From: CBDCGJ01 sp965238305
GTDB taxonomy: Bacteria; Pseudomonadota; Alphaproteobacteria; GCA-2731375
NCBI GenBank assembly: GCA_965238305.1
Contig: CBDEHK010000001.1
Coordinates: 3,286,001-3,350,000 of the forward strand
Reading direction: 5' to 3'
DNA: 64,000 nucleotides
In this document: piece by piece, positions 1-8,914 of the stretch
Layout of the letters: each line of letters begins with the position of its first letter
Numbering within the stretch: the first letter of the stretch is position 1
Translations under genes and position numbers: made by a program
Notes under the pieces: generated by a model
Database searches by the model: none
What the model was told of the DNA's origin: nothing
The model's input: the letters and a program-made list of their open reading frames with translations, nothing else

Positions 1-390
1 GCCGTTTGACATTGTTAATTAATTCATCGCTTTTCCGAGTAGCGTGCAGGCGGCACAATTCCTACCTTTCTCAATAACAAAGGTCCTTTGCGCTTGGCAT
101 ATTTCGCCACAATTGGCCCTAATAACAGGTGATTGGCTAGAAAGAGTTTACGCGTTTTCTGCTGAGATCGAATTGTTGATCCGGCGTTCTGTGGAAAAGC
201 GGATTTCTTATTTAATGTTTTGGATTGTTTCACGGGAAACATTTGCCTTTGCAATTGCTCTCACGAATTGTGAAGCGCAGTTCGTTCTATCGGGCGAAGT
301 CATATCGCCGCCGGTCGCTGGCAGTGAAACCCGGTAGATAGGGCACTTTAGTATCCCAGGTCTCGGCCATAAGAGTGGAACCGCCCGATC
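1..390. other. Non-coding stretch before the first gene
   Basis: No convincing gene is seen here. The short open frames on both strands have no recognisable domain, no clear ribosome binding site and low-complexity composition. No tRNA cloverleaf, strong hairpin followed by a T-run, or repeat was found. The stretch holds the region downstream of the minus-strand LysR gene that ends at 391; any terminator for it is not obvious. Confidence 0.5.
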
Positions 391-1317
391 TCAAGGCTCC
401 TCGCAAGCCTCCGGACGCGAGGCGCGCGCCTCCTCGAGCAGCCAGTCGCGAAAGGCCGTGACCTTGGGTTGCTCGACGCTGTTTTTCGTACTCAGCAGAT
501 AGTACGAAAACGTGAGCGGCGTACTGAGGCTTGGGTCGAAAGGACGCACGAGGCGGCCGGCGGCAAGGTCGTCGGCCACCAGGATGTCGCCGATCAAAGC
601 CACACCATGGCCGTCAAGCGCGGCCTGCACCGCCATGTTCTCCATAGTGAAATGTGGCCCGCGGGTCGGGTCGATGTCGGGTAAGCCAGCCGCCAGAAGC
701 CACATACGCCAACTCGCCTCGGCGTCTTTCCAATCGACATGCAGCAAGGTGTGGTGCCGCAGATCGTTGGGTTGGCCCAAGGGGTGCTCGCCACGCAAGA
801 GATCCGGGCTGCAGACCGGCGTGTTAAGCTGGCTGAACAGGTAGTCGAGCCGCACCCCATTGTAGCCGCCGGGCCCGTAGCGTACCGCCACGTCGGCGTC
901 GTCGCGCCCCAGGTCGACCAGACGATCGGTGCCGTCGATGCGAATCTCTATGTCCGGGTGCCGGCTGCGGAAACGCTCAAGCCGGGGCACCAGCCACATG
1001 GCACCGAACGAGGGGCTGACACTGATGGTCAACAGCCCGCTTTCGCAGTGAGCGCGCATCTGCTCGACACCTAGGGTCAGCTTGTCGAAGCCCTGGCTGA
1101 GCGTCGGCAGGGCCGCTTGGCCGGCATCTGTAAGGCGCAGCGCCCGGGTCATGCGGCGGAACAGGGGTACTTCGAGCAGCTCCTCGAGCGCCTTGACCTG
1201 GTGGCTGATCGCGGCCGGCGTGACGTTCAGTTCGGCGGCCGCCTTGGTGAAGCTTAGATGCCGGCCGGCCGTTTCGAAAGCTCTGAGAGCCTTCAGGGGT
1301 GGAAGCCGTCGAGCCAT
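391..1317 (-). CDS. LysR-family transcriptional regulator, GcvA-like
   Basis: A 308-residue LysR-type DNA-binding regulator. Residues about 6-65 form the winged helix-turn-helix (PLKALRAFETAGRHLSFTKA onward, with the VTPAAISHQVKALEE recognition region). Residues about 90-295 form the periplasmic-binding-like effector domain. The N-terminal PPLKALRAFE signature and overall length fit the GcvA subgroup, which regulates glycine cleavage, beta-lactamase or transporter genes in other species. The gene is visibly richer in G and C than the DMT transporter gene facing away from it. The roughly 280-base divergent gap before the transporter at 1601 suggests, but does not prove, that it controls that gene. 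The effector is unknown. Confidence 0.9.
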   Translation of the reverse strand: MARRLPPLKALRAFETAGRHLSFTKAAAELNVTPAAISHQVKALEELLEVPLFRRMTRALRLTDAGQAALPTLSQGFDKLTLGVEQMRAHCESGLLTISVSPSFGAMWLVPRLERFRSRHPDIEIRIDGTDRLVDLGRDDADVAVRYGPGGYNGVRLDYLFSQLNTPVCSPDLLRGEHPLGQPNDLRHHTLLHVDWKDAEASWRMWLLAAGLPDIDPTRGPHFTMENMAVQAALDGHGVALIGDILVADDLAAGRLVRPFDPSLSTPLTFSYYLLSTKNSVEQPKVTAFRDWLLEEARASRPEACEEP

Positions 1318-1502
1318 TTTCTATACCTCAATTTTTCTAACATAAAAGCCTAGATCTTCTCGTTTGTTGAAGGCCGTAGATATGCATATCTTTTGTGTAA
1401 TTCAAAGCCGAATTGCACATACGCTGGGGCGGCACAAGCTGCTACACAGATCAAAAATATCTATGTCATGGGCATGTCGGCGATCGATTCACGCGGAACC
1501 GG

Positions 1503-1604
1503 ATGGAGAACTCCATGAACCTCTATTATGAACTTCCCAATCTCGGCTGTAGCTTCCGACAGACAAGAAAACTGTACAATCAACCAGTATTAAATCCGGC
1601 ATGA
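1503..1604 (+). CDS. Possible short leader ORF overlapping the transporter start
   Basis: A 33-codon open frame starts at ATG 1503 and ends in TGA at 1602-1604, overlapping the ATG of the downstream transporter in an ATGA arrangement. The transporter ATG has no visible Shine-Dalgarno sequence of its own, so translational coupling from this frame is conceivable. The peptide has no recognisable family and the frame can be opened further upstream (to 1413). This is inference; it may equally be a chance frame. Confidence 0.2.
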   Translation: MENSMNLYYELPNLGCSFRQTRKLYNQPVLNPA

Positions 1605-2449
1605 ACAAAAATACTCAATCTGAATATTACATCGGTGCCTTTCTTTTGGTGATTTCGGCGATAACATTCAGCACGGCAGGTCTGTTCACCAAAGGCGTTG
1701 AAGCCGGGTCGTGGGAGGTAATTTTTTGGAGAGGCTTTTTTGCCGCTGCTTTCACAACGGTCTGGACAATAAACAGAGGAACATTACGACAGAATTTTTC
1801 TGGCATGGGTTATAGTGGATTGGCGATTGCAGTGGTAGGCGCATTGGGTACGGCCGCATTTATCCCGTCGTTTAAACTCACAACCATTGCAAATGTTTCA
1901 CTTATCTATGCGGTTTCGCCACTTATTGCAGCGCTACTCGCTTGGTTTGTCATTGGAGAAAAAGTTTCATCAAGGACGATGGCGGGATGTGTTAGCGCGC
2001 TTTTGGGTGTTGCGATAATTGTTTCGGGTTCGCTTGGTCAAATCAGCCTCTACGGCGATTTATTGGCTTTGTGGATGACCACTGCTATGGCCTTGATTAT
2101 GGTCATTTATCGGAAATATCCAGATACTCCAGGGGCCGGCCCGGCGGTGCTATCATCCGTCCTTTTGCTACCTTTTGCCGCGATATTTGGTAAGCCGTTT
2201 GATGTCGAGCCCGCAGAAGTCTATGTCCTTGCAGCATTTGGACTGTTATTCGCCATTGCATCAGTTACCTTAGCAGAAGGTGCTAAGCGGGTTCCATCTG
2301 GCCAGACCGCTCTTTTGAGTACCTTGGAAACCCCTCTTGCTCCGATTTTCGCATTCATATTGTTTACAGAAATTCCAAACATCGCGACATTTCTTGGCGG
2401 TTCGGTCGTGCTCTTTGCGGTGCTTTTCTCGATACGAAACGATAACTAA
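1601..2449 (+). CDS. EamA/DMT-family transporter
   Basis: A 282-residue inner-membrane protein with about ten hydrophobic segments arranged as two EamA repeats (roughly residues 12-142 and 150-278), the layout of drug/metabolite transporters such as RhaT, YdcZ-like and RarD-like exporters. The first repeat starts with a segment rich in small residues (ITFSTAGLFTKG), typical of the family. The substrate cannot be read from sequence; relatives export amino acids, nucleosides or metabolites. It is divergent from the GcvA-like regulator at 391-1317 and is AT-richer than most of the window, which points to a separate origin from its neighbour. The start is the only ATG available, but it lacks an obvious ribosome binding site and overlaps the stop of a short upstream frame. 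Confidence 0.88.
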   Translation: MNKNTQSEYYIGAFLLVISAITFSTAGLFTKGVEAGSWEVIFWRGFFAAAFTTVWTINRGTLRQNFSGMGYSGLAIAVVGALGTAAFIPSFKLTTIANVSLIYAVSPLIAALLAWFVIGEKVSSRTMAGCVSALLGVAIIVSGSLGQISLYGDLLALWMTTAMALIMVIYRKYPDTPGAGPAVLSSVLLLPFAAIFGKPFDVEPAEVYVLAAFGLLFAIASVTLAEGAKRVPSGQTALLSTLETPLAPIFAFILFTEIPNIATFLGGSVVLFAVLFSIRNDN

Positions 2450-2602
2450 TTACCCAGTTCATCTTAGCGTCAGTTGTGACGCATTCGTATAACCAACGGT
2501 ATTCCCCGCTTCGGATATCTCGACGGGCAGAAGAACCGGAAGGCTCAGGAGGCGCCACACCCACGTTTGAGCGCATACATATTTACCGATTATGGATGCG
2601 TA

Positions 2603-3496
2603 TTAAATATGCTCTAGCGAAGTTTCCAGATGCATTATCATTCTCAACGCGGCGGGACTGAGGCGGCGGCCTTCGGCGACGATGATGCCGATTTTCAGCC
2701 CAAAACTGCGATCATCAATGAACGGGATATGAACCAACTCTCCACTGGCAATTTCATGGCGGAAGGCAATGCGCGTGAAAAACGCGATCCCTTTGTTTGC
2801 GTTCAGCATTTCTTTAGTCATCGCCAAGGAATTAGAAATTAATAACGGCTCCGGTGAAAACCCGGCCGCTGCAAACGCGGCGCGCGAAGTTGGCCCCTCC
2901 GGCAATTGGACCTGGTGTAATAACAAAGGATATCCGTCACAGTCTGCCAACTCGATAGCTTTTTTTCGCGCCAGCGGGTGTCCAGCCGCGACCACCGCAC
3001 CGATCGGTGTTTCCCGCTCTGCGACAACTCGGACCGGCCGTTCCAAGGCATGGGTGAAGGTCAGAGCAATATCCACGCGACCTGAGACAACTTCCTCAAC
3101 GGATTCTTCCGGACCAAGTTCCAGGATCTCAAATTTGATACTGTCAAACTCATCGTTGAAAGCGCGGACGGCTTCGGGCATAAAATCGACCATCAGGCTG
3201 CCAAGCGCCGCGATCCGTACGATCCCGGTCCGCAGACCCTTTAGATCATCGATTTCTGCTTGCACTCGTTCATATTCCAGAAGCGTCTCCTGAATATGAA
3301 CTTTCAGGATCAACCCAGCAGCCGTAAGCTGCACCCCGCCAGGTACGCGTTCAAACAACAAGACGCCAAGTTCATCTTCCAATTTGAGAATTTGCCGATT
3401 GACCGCAGAAGAGGCGACATTGAGCATCCTCGCGGCTTTGCGGATAGAACCGCTTTCCGTGACGGCAATAAAATATTTGAGGACCGGCGCATGCAT
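2603..3496 (-). CDS. LysR-family regulator, last gene of the catabolic operon
   Basis: A 297-residue LysR-type regulator when started at ATG 3496 (MHAPVLKYFIAV). The open frame extends to 3622, but the extra residues would overlap the ferredoxin gene and are not LysR-like. The N-terminal helix-turn-helix (about 1-60: LKYFIAVTESGSIRKAARML, SSAVNRQILKLEDELG) is followed by a substrate-binding domain to the end. The gene lies 37 bases after the ferredoxin gene on the same strand, so it is probably the distal gene of the 9.96-2.6 kb operon and its likely local regulator. A dyad at 10112-10130 with LysR-box geometry lies in the divergent promoter region upstream. The effector, probably a pathway intermediate, is unknown. 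Confidence 0.88.
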   Translation of the reverse strand: MHAPVLKYFIAVTESGSIRKAARMLNVASSAVNRQILKLEDELGVLLFERVPGGVQLTAAGLILKVHIQETLLEYERVQAEIDDLKGLRTGIVRIAALGSLMVDFMPEAVRAFNDEFDSIKFEILELGPEESVEEVVSGRVDIALTFTHALERPVRVVAERETPIGAVVAAGHPLARKKAIELADCDGYPLLLHQVQLPEGPTSRAAFAAAGFSPEPLLISNSLAMTKEMLNANKGIAFFTRIAFRHEIASGELVHIPFIDDRSFGLKIGIIVAEGRRLSPAALRMIMHLETSLEHI

Positions 3497-3533
3497 GATC
3501 TGACTATACCGAACCCTAATGCAAGCTGATAGT

Positions 3534-3896
3534 CTAAGCGGGCTCGACCCCGTCGCCTTTTTGATTGAGTTTTTGCGCTGGGTGACATCCCACCACGGGG
3601 TGATCGAGATCTGACGCGCCAAGTGCTTTCGCGCCCTGCGGGCTGCCCAGACCGGTTACCTGATCTTCGAAATATTCGTTATTGACTTGAATATAGGGTT
3701 TGTCCTCGTCGAATAATTCTTCATCCTCCCAGATCGCGCCGACCGGACAGATACTTTCGCAAAGCCCGCAGCCGATGCACTCTTCCTGGTGGATATACAT
3801 CATCCGACCGCCTTCGTAGATGCAATCGACCGGACAGGCCGGCACGCAACCAGCGTCTTTGACATCAATACAAAGCGAGGTAATGACATAGGCCAT
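3534..3896 (-). CDS. Seven-iron ferredoxin (3Fe-4S/4Fe-4S), FdxA/FdxC-like
   Basis: A 120-residue low-potential electron carrier. Starting at ATG 3896 gives MAYVITSLCIDV; the frame continues upstream but overlaps the hydratase gene. Cysteines at 9, 17 and 50 fit the 3Fe-4S cluster, and C21, C40, C43 and C46 (ECIGCGLC) fit the 4Fe-4S cluster, as in Azotobacter FdI-type ferredoxins. The C-terminal extension (EYFEDQ, GSPQGAKALG, DHPVV) resembles the tail of actinobacterial FdxA/FdxC proteins rather than the usual proteobacterial form. It sits 10 bases after the enoyl-CoA hydratase gene, so it probably exchanges electrons with the FAD oxidoreductase or another redox step of this operon. The partner is inferred from context only. 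Confidence 0.88.
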   Translation of the reverse strand: MAYVITSLCIDVKDAGCVPACPVDCIYEGGRMMYIHQEECIGCGLCESICPVGAIWEDEELFDEDKPYIQVNNEYFEDQVTGLGSPQGAKALGASDLDHPVVGCHPAQKLNQKGDGVEPA

Positions 3897-3906
3897 GTTA
3901 TAATCC

Positions 3907-4686
3907 CTAGGCCGGCCAATTAGGTTTGCGTTTTTCCGCGAACGCCTGGCTGCCTTCCCGGCCATCAGGTCCGTTCAGGGATTCTATCAAGGCCGGCAGG
4001 CGTTGGGCCATGGCTTCGTGGGGGGCCAAATGGCCGGTATTGCGGACGACTTGTTTGATGGCGCGGATGGAGCGCGGCGAGCAAAGTTTGATCTGTTCGA
4101 CCCAACGATTTACGGCCTCGTCCAGCTCTGCTTTTGGGACGACCTCATTGATTAAACCAAAACTTGCCATTTCATCGGCCGGGACCCGCCGTCCCGTCAG
4201 CAACACGCCCATCGCCAATTTGGTGGGGATCAGGCGCGGCAACATGACCATGCCGCCGTCGAGAGGGAGAAACCCCAGGCGTGGTTCCGTGAGACCGAAT
4301 TTGACGTGGTCTGCGGCAACGACGATGTCGGCGCCAAGAACCATTTCGAAACCGCCGCCAAAGGCACTGCCATTGACACGCGCGATGACCGGAACATTTA
4401 GGGTTAGCCGCGTGGCAATACCGCCGAAGCCGCCTTCCCGCGCCATTGACCAATATTCCAGCCCACTGCGGCCGCTGTCCACTGCCTCCTGAACGTCGGC
4501 GCCGGAGCTAAAACATCTTTCGCCGGTTCCGGTTAGAACGACGCACCAAACATCCGCGCGTCCTTCAATTTCTTTCCAAATCCGCTGCATTTCTGCTTCG
4601 GTCGCCTGGTCGACCGCGTTCAAAACTTCCGGCCGGTCAATCGTCACCGTGGCGACGTGATCATCGACTTCAAAATGAACGGTCAT
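3907..4686 (-). CDS. Enoyl-CoA hydratase/isomerase (crotonase) family protein
   Basis: A 259-residue crotonase-fold protein. The N-terminal ITIDRPEVLNAVD-type motif, the oxyanion-hole segments (SGADVQE about 61-67; NGSAFGGGFE about 105-114) and the two acidic residues that align with the catalytic glutamates of enoyl-CoA hydratase (E114 and E134) are all present, so hydratase activity is plausible. CaiD-like carnityl-CoA hydratases belong to the same broad group. Its ATG overlaps the stop of the CoA-transferase gene (ATGA), indicating translational coupling and a shared pathway: CoA activation followed by hydration or ring/chain cleavage. The actual acyl-CoA substrate is not determinable. Confidence 0.9.
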   Translation of the reverse strand: MTVHFEVDDHVATVTIDRPEVLNAVDQATEAEMQRIWKEIEGRADVWCVVLTGTGERCFSSGADVQEAVDSGRSGLEYWSMAREGGFGGIATRLTLNVPVIARVNGSAFGGGFEMVLGADIVVAADHVKFGLTEPRLGFLPLDGGMVMLPRLIPTKLAMGVLLTGRRVPADEMASFGLINEVVPKAELDEAVNRWVEQIKLCSPRSIRAIKQVVRNTGHLAPHEAMAQRLPALIESLNGPDGREGSQAFAEKRKPNWPA

Positions 4687-5864
4687 CCGACCAGCCCCTC
4701 TGATCTTAGTTCGGCAATCCGCGCCTGGTCGTAGCCTGCTTCCGCCAATATTTCGTCGGTCTGCTGACCAAGCAGAGGGGGCGCCAGGCGAACCGCAAAA
4801 GGCGCATCGGACATGTGGATGGGTGAAGCCACAAGTTTCATCTTGCGGCCATTTACATAATCCACTTCGGTAATCATTTCATTGTGGATCGTCTGCGGGT
4901 CTTCTAACGCAGCCGGCAGGTCTTTGATCTGCGCGCACAAGAGATCCTGTTCTTCCAATTTGCCGATCCAGTACTCGGTCGTATTTTTGGCAAAATTCTC
5001 AACAAATACCGACTGCAGAAACTCCCGATTGGCACGTTGCGTTTCCAAGTCCGGATAGTCGGATGACAAATCGTCGATACCCAAGGCGTTACAGATATCT
5101 TGCAATGGGTTCATCTTGAACGCACCAATCAGAACCAAAGCACCGTCGGTGGTATCGAAAGCCCCGCTAAGCGGCATGGCGGCCCAGTTCAAATCGAAAC
5201 CCGAATACATATGTGTCGCCGCTTCCTGCATCTGCATCGCAATCATAGAATCATACAAAGACACTTCGACCTGTTGGCCGCGACCGGTTTTGTGGCGCTG
5301 AAGCAAAGCCGCCATAACGCCTTGGACCAGATGCATGCCGGCGGAATAATCGCAAAGCGCGGTTGGGTAGATCGCCAACGGGTGACCGGGATCAGCCTTG
5401 CGGGCCATCGTTCCTGTCATCGCCTGCGCCAAGACATCCTGACCGCCTTTGTGCTGATAAGGTCCGGAAGACCCAAAACCGGTGCCGAAACCGTAAATAA
5501 TACCGGGATTTATTTTATTCAGCGCTTCATAGCCGATATTGTTGCGGTCCATCACGCCGGGGCGGAAATTGTTGACGACAACGTCTGCGGTTTTTGCCAG
5601 CTCATGCACGATTGCCTGTCCTTCAGGCTTGCGGACATCGATGGTAATGCTGCGCTTGTTGCGATTGAGGCTACAATAAACCGGGTTATCGCCGTCGTTA
5701 TAGTCATGTTCAATTGAAGATCGAGACAGATCGCCAAATTTCGGGCGTTCGATTTTGATCACATCGGCGCCAAGATCCGCCAACATCTGGGTCGCGCATG
5801 GGCCCAGCATGACTTGCGTAAAATCAAGCACTTTGATGCCGTCAAGAGGTAGATTTGTTGTCAT
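4683..5864 (-). CDS. Class III CoA-transferase (CaiB/BaiF family)
   Basis: A 393-residue family III CoA-transferase. ATG 5864 was chosen because it follows GGAAGAAG and starts the conserved LDGIKVLDFTQVMLGP block; the longer frame up to 6008 overlaps the flavoprotein gene. The N-terminal Rossmann-like part includes LADLGADVIKIERP (about 29-41), and D172 in LCDYSAGMHLVQG aligns with the catalytic aspartate that forms the acyl anhydride in formyl-CoA transferase and CaiB. The reaction moves CoA from a donor acyl-CoA to a carboxylate substrate. It sits between the flavoprotein and hydratase genes of the same operon and would activate the carboxylic intermediate. The specific acid is unknown. Confidence 0.92.
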   Translation of the reverse strand: MTTNLPLDGIKVLDFTQVMLGPCATQMLADLGADVIKIERPKFGDLSRSSIEHDYNDGDNPVYCSLNRNKRSITIDVRKPEGQAIVHELAKTADVVVNNFRPGVMDRNNIGYEALNKINPGIIYGFGTGFGSSGPYQHKGGQDVLAQAMTGTMARKADPGHPLAIYPTALCDYSAGMHLVQGVMAALLQRHKTGRGQQVEVSLYDSMIAMQMQEAATHMYSGFDLNWAAMPLSGAFDTTDGALVLIGAFKMNPLQDICNALGIDDLSSDYPDLETQRANREFLQSVFVENFAKNTTEYWIGKLEEQDLLCAQIKDLPAALEDPQTIHNEMITEVDYVNGRKMKLVASPIHMSDAPFAVRLAPPLLGQQTDEILAEAGYDQARIAELRSEGLVG

Positions 5865-5895
5865 ATTTGTTACTTCTTCCAAACTGTATTTTGAA

Positions 5896-7251
5896 CTATT
5901 CGGCCGCAGCTTTGGGCACGCTGGCATTTGCCGACGGCACGTCGCCTGGATCCGCACCTTGAATGCGCATTTGTTTCTGAATGGCGATGGGGTCGACATC
6001 CCGGACATCGATATTGCCGTTTAACGCCAGTGCTGCCGCGATCCCGGTCGCTTCGCCTTGAGCCATGCACGGCGGGATTTCGCGTGACATTTTTTGCGCT
6101 TCCGGTTCGGCAGAATAATGCCTGCCTGCAACCAGCAACTGGTCTACCCCTTTGGGAAGCAACGCCCGATAAGGCGTGTAATAATCGCGTCCGCGGCAAA
6201 CCGTATCGCCAAAGTGACGCCGGCTGATGACATCGTCCTTGGTGACGACATATTCGCCTTCCAGCATTCGGGTTTGGCGCACCCCGATTTGTTCAGCGGT
6301 ATCCAGCAAATAGGCATTTTCGAAACCCGGTATATTCTCATTGGCAAATTGGACCAGGTTCAGCATCCTTTCCCGACCATCGAATTCGGCCGCCGTCAAA
6401 TGCTCCGGTGAGATTCCGTCATAGCCCGTCATATGTGGGCAGTTACACCAGACGATGCCGGGACGTGGGGTCTTCAACCACCAATAATCCCATGATCCGC
6501 CAATAATACGGCGTGCCTGGCGGTCGATTTTCTTGAATTCCGCCGGTTGCTCATATTGAAAAGCCTCAGCCTTGTCGGTATCGACATCGGCCAACCGAAA
6601 GACCGTGGTGACGATATAGGCGCCTTCCACAAAATTTGCCCCGGCATTGATGGCAACGTCCAAATCGCCAGAGGCATCGATAATGACATCGCCAAGAATG
6701 GCTTGTCGGCCGCGTTTGGTTTCGCATATCACGCCTTTGGCGCGGCCATCTTCGACGATGGACTGCGAGAACCAGCTATGAAGTCTAAGGTTAATCTTGT
6801 TCTCGACCATCAAATCATTGGCGACCCGCTTCCAACCATCGGGATCGAACGCCGTGGCATAGACAATGGGTTGCGGCTTCGTCGGTTGATGAAAATCATG
6901 TACGCCCCAACGCGACCATTTCTGCCACATTGCTTCACTGGTTAGGCGGTCTTCCACCGGCGGCGTTACCGCGCAGCCAATCCGTTCCATCCGTTCGATA
7001 TATTCTTTCATAATACCGGTGACGGTGATCTCATTGCCATTGATCATGTCGTCAAGGACTAGGACCATGCCGCCCGAAGCCATGCCGCCCAGATGGGGGT
7101 ACCGTTCCAGAACCGTGACACTGGCGCCATTGCGCGCGGCTGAAACCGCGGCGCCGATGCCGGCGGGACCGCCACCAACTACGACGACATCTGTTTTACC
7201 GATGATGGGCACGTCACGGGCCGCTTCTTGAACTGTAATTTGGTCGTTCAT
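5896..7251 (-). CDS. FAD-dependent oxidoreductase (FAD_oxidored-type)
   Basis: A 451-residue flavoprotein with an N-terminal dinucleotide-binding fold (DVVVVGGGPAGIGAAVSAAR, GGGPAG at 26-31) and a second FAD-contact region near the C terminus (LLVAGRHYSAEPEA, GEATGIAAALAL). The body resembles the fumarate-reductase-like or HdrA-like FAD_oxidored group, often annotated only as FAD-dependent oxidoreductase. It lacks membrane segments and a signal peptide, so it is cytosolic. Position between the transporter genes and the CoA-transferase gene suggests it oxidises or reduces the imported compound, perhaps with the operon's ferredoxin as electron partner. The substrate is unknown and no homologue of defined function is recognised. 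Confidence 0.85.
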   Translation of the reverse strand: MNDQITVQEAARDVPIIGKTDVVVVGGGPAGIGAAVSAARNGASVTVLERYPHLGGMASGGMVLVLDDMINGNEITVTGIMKEYIERMERIGCAVTPPVEDRLTSEAMWQKWSRWGVHDFHQPTKPQPIVYATAFDPDGWKRVANDLMVENKINLRLHSWFSQSIVEDGRAKGVICETKRGRQAILGDVIIDASGDLDVAINAGANFVEGAYIVTTVFRLADVDTDKAEAFQYEQPAEFKKIDRQARRIIGGSWDYWWLKTPRPGIVWCNCPHMTGYDGISPEHLTAAEFDGRERMLNLVQFANENIPGFENAYLLDTAEQIGVRQTRMLEGEYVVTKDDVISRRHFGDTVCRGRDYYTPYRALLPKGVDQLLVAGRHYSAEPEAQKMSREIPPCMAQGEATGIAAALALNGNIDVRDVDPIAIQKQMRIQGADPGDVPSANASVPKAAAE

Positions 7252-7275
7252 ATTGAACTCCTGAAATTGTCTTGT

Positions 7276-8106
7276 TTAGTGTGTCTGGCCGGGATTCCAG
7301 CGAATGACCTGGCGTTCAACAAAAGCTGTCAATCCGAACAGGGAAACCGCCAAACCCGCCGCCATAAAAACCGTGGCGTAAAGCTGGGGTGCCCGAAAAT
7401 TGTAAGTTGCATCGATAATCAAGGCGCCAAGTCCAAAATCAGAGCCAATCCACTCGCCAACAATAGCGCCGATAACGCAAGTGGTTGATGCGATCCGCAA
7501 GGCCGCAAACAGGAACGGTAATGAACTTTTGATCCGCAGTTTCCAGAAAATTTCTGATTTGCTAGCGGAGAGTACGCGCATCAAGTCGAGAGAAGCCGGG
7601 CTGACCGCCTGCAGACCACGGACCATGTTAACCAAAGTCGGAAAGAAACAGATCAAACCGGCAATCATCACTTTGGGCGTATAACCATTGCCGAAGATCA
7701 GCACCAAGATTGGCGCAATCGCCACAATTGGTATGGTGTTGATAAAGACGGCGGTGGGGAAATAAGCTCTTTCAACCGTCTTGTTATGGACAAATGCGAC
7801 GGCCATCAATATAGCGACCAGATTGCCGAAGAAAAATCCGGTAACAGCCTCCATCAGGGTTGGCCAAAAATTGCTCCACAAAATTCCCCAGTCCTCACGA
7901 AAAGCGGCAATCACATCCAACGGGCTAGGAGCAATAAAGGAGCGGACTTCGAATATCCAGATAATTAATTGCCACAAGACCAGCAAACTAACCCCGCCGG
8001 AGATCGGAAGAATTCGATCGCCAATCCAGGCAATCGCAATATTCCCCGCGCCCGCAACAGGTTTCGCGTCGAGAGAGGCCGCGCCAGGTTTATCTGAAAC
8101 AACCAT
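7276..8106 (-). CDS. ABC transporter permease, SsuC/TauC/ThiX-like
   Basis: A 276-residue inner-membrane permease with about six transmembrane helices. The segment from roughly 90 to 250 is a BPD_transp_1 domain, and the EAA-like coupling loop lies near LRIKSSLPFLFAALRIASTT. This permease type serves nitrate, sulfonate, taurine and pyrimidine-precursor importers. The gene start overlaps the last base of the ATPase gene (8106), and the binding-protein gene precedes that, so the three form one importer. Twenty-four bases separate it from the flavoprotein gene downstream, placing transport and catabolism in one transcript. Confidence 0.92.
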   Translation of the reverse strand: MVVSDKPGAASLDAKPVAGAGNIAIAWIGDRILPISGGVSLLVLWQLIIWIFEVRSFIAPSPLDVIAAFREDWGILWSNFWPTLMEAVTGFFFGNLVAILMAVAFVHNKTVERAYFPTAVFINTIPIVAIAPILVLIFGNGYTPKVMIAGLICFFPTLVNMVRGLQAVSPASLDLMRVLSASKSEIFWKLRIKSSLPFLFAALRIASTTCVIGAIVGEWIGSDFGLGALIIDATYNFRAPQLYATVFMAAGLAVSLFGLTAFVERQVIRWNPGQTH

Positions 8107-8909
8107 CAGCAGCTCTCCAGCTGTTGGCGCAAATGCGCGGCGATCGCCACAAATTCCGGCGTGTCCCGGTCATGCAGGTTACGCGGATACGGCAGGGTAA
8201 CGTCGAGATATTCACGAACTCGACCTGGATTAGCTTCCAGCATCAAAACTTTTTGACCTAAGAACGCAGCTTCGGCAATGGAATGGGTGACAAAGATAAT
8301 TGTGGTCCCGGTTTCCTTCCAGATCCGCAGTAATTCGACGTTGAGGTTATCTCTGGTGATCTCATCCAAAGCCCCGAACGGTTCGTCCATTAACAATAAT
8401 CTGGGCGCGGTCACCAAAGCACGAGCAATCGCGACACGTTGGCGCATCCCGCCAGACAATTCGTGGGGTAAAGCATTTTCACGACCTTTTAGGCCGACAA
8501 GATCCAAAAGTTCTTCCGGCGAAGAATGCCCTTGCCCGGCCCCACCGCCGCCAACTTCCAGCGGCAGGCGAACGTTTTCAATCGCGGTCCGCCAAGGCAG
8601 CAGCGTCGCATCCTGAAAAACAAAGGAAAGATCACGATCCTTGCGAGCTTGTTCCGGGGTTTTGCCAAATACCGTCACATTGCCTTCAGCAAAGGCATTC
8701 AAATCTGCGGCGGTCCGCATCAATGTTGACTTACCGCAGCCTGAAGGCCCCAACATGGTCACCAAACCACCACTGGGGACATCCAGAGAAACGTCGTCAA
8801 GCGCCGTAATTATACCGCTTTCCGTATCAAATCGAACGGCAACATGCTCGAACGACACCGCCACATCAGTGACGGTGTCATCTGCGCCGGCTGTCGTCTG
8901 GGAGGACAT
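8106..8909 (-). CDS. ABC transporter ATP-binding protein, SsuB/TauB/ThiZ-like
   Basis: A 267-residue nucleotide-binding subunit. The Walker A motif is GPSGCGKST at about 54-62. The Q-loop is in FVFQDATLLPW, the signature is LSGGMRQRVAIARA, and Walker B is LLLMDEPFGALDE. The FQDATLLPWRTAIENV segment is characteristic of the nitrate/sulfonate/taurine subfamily. The gene begins five bases after the binding-protein stop and its stop overlaps the permease start, so expression is coupled. It energises import of the unknown substrate of the catabolic operon. Confidence 0.93.
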   Translation of the reverse strand: MSSQTTAGADDTVTDVAVSFEHVAVRFDTESGIITALDDVSLDVPSGGLVTMLGPSGCGKSTLMRTAADLNAFAEGNVTVFGKTPEQARKDRDLSFVFQDATLLPWRTAIENVRLPLEVGGGGAGQGHSSPEELLDLVGLKGRENALPHELSGGMRQRVAIARALVTAPRLLLMDEPFGALDEITRDNLNVELLRIWKETGTTIIFVTHSIAEAAFLGQKVLMLEANPGRVREYLDVTLPYPRNLHDRDTPEFVAIAAHLRQQLESC

Positions 8910-8914
8910 GACAA

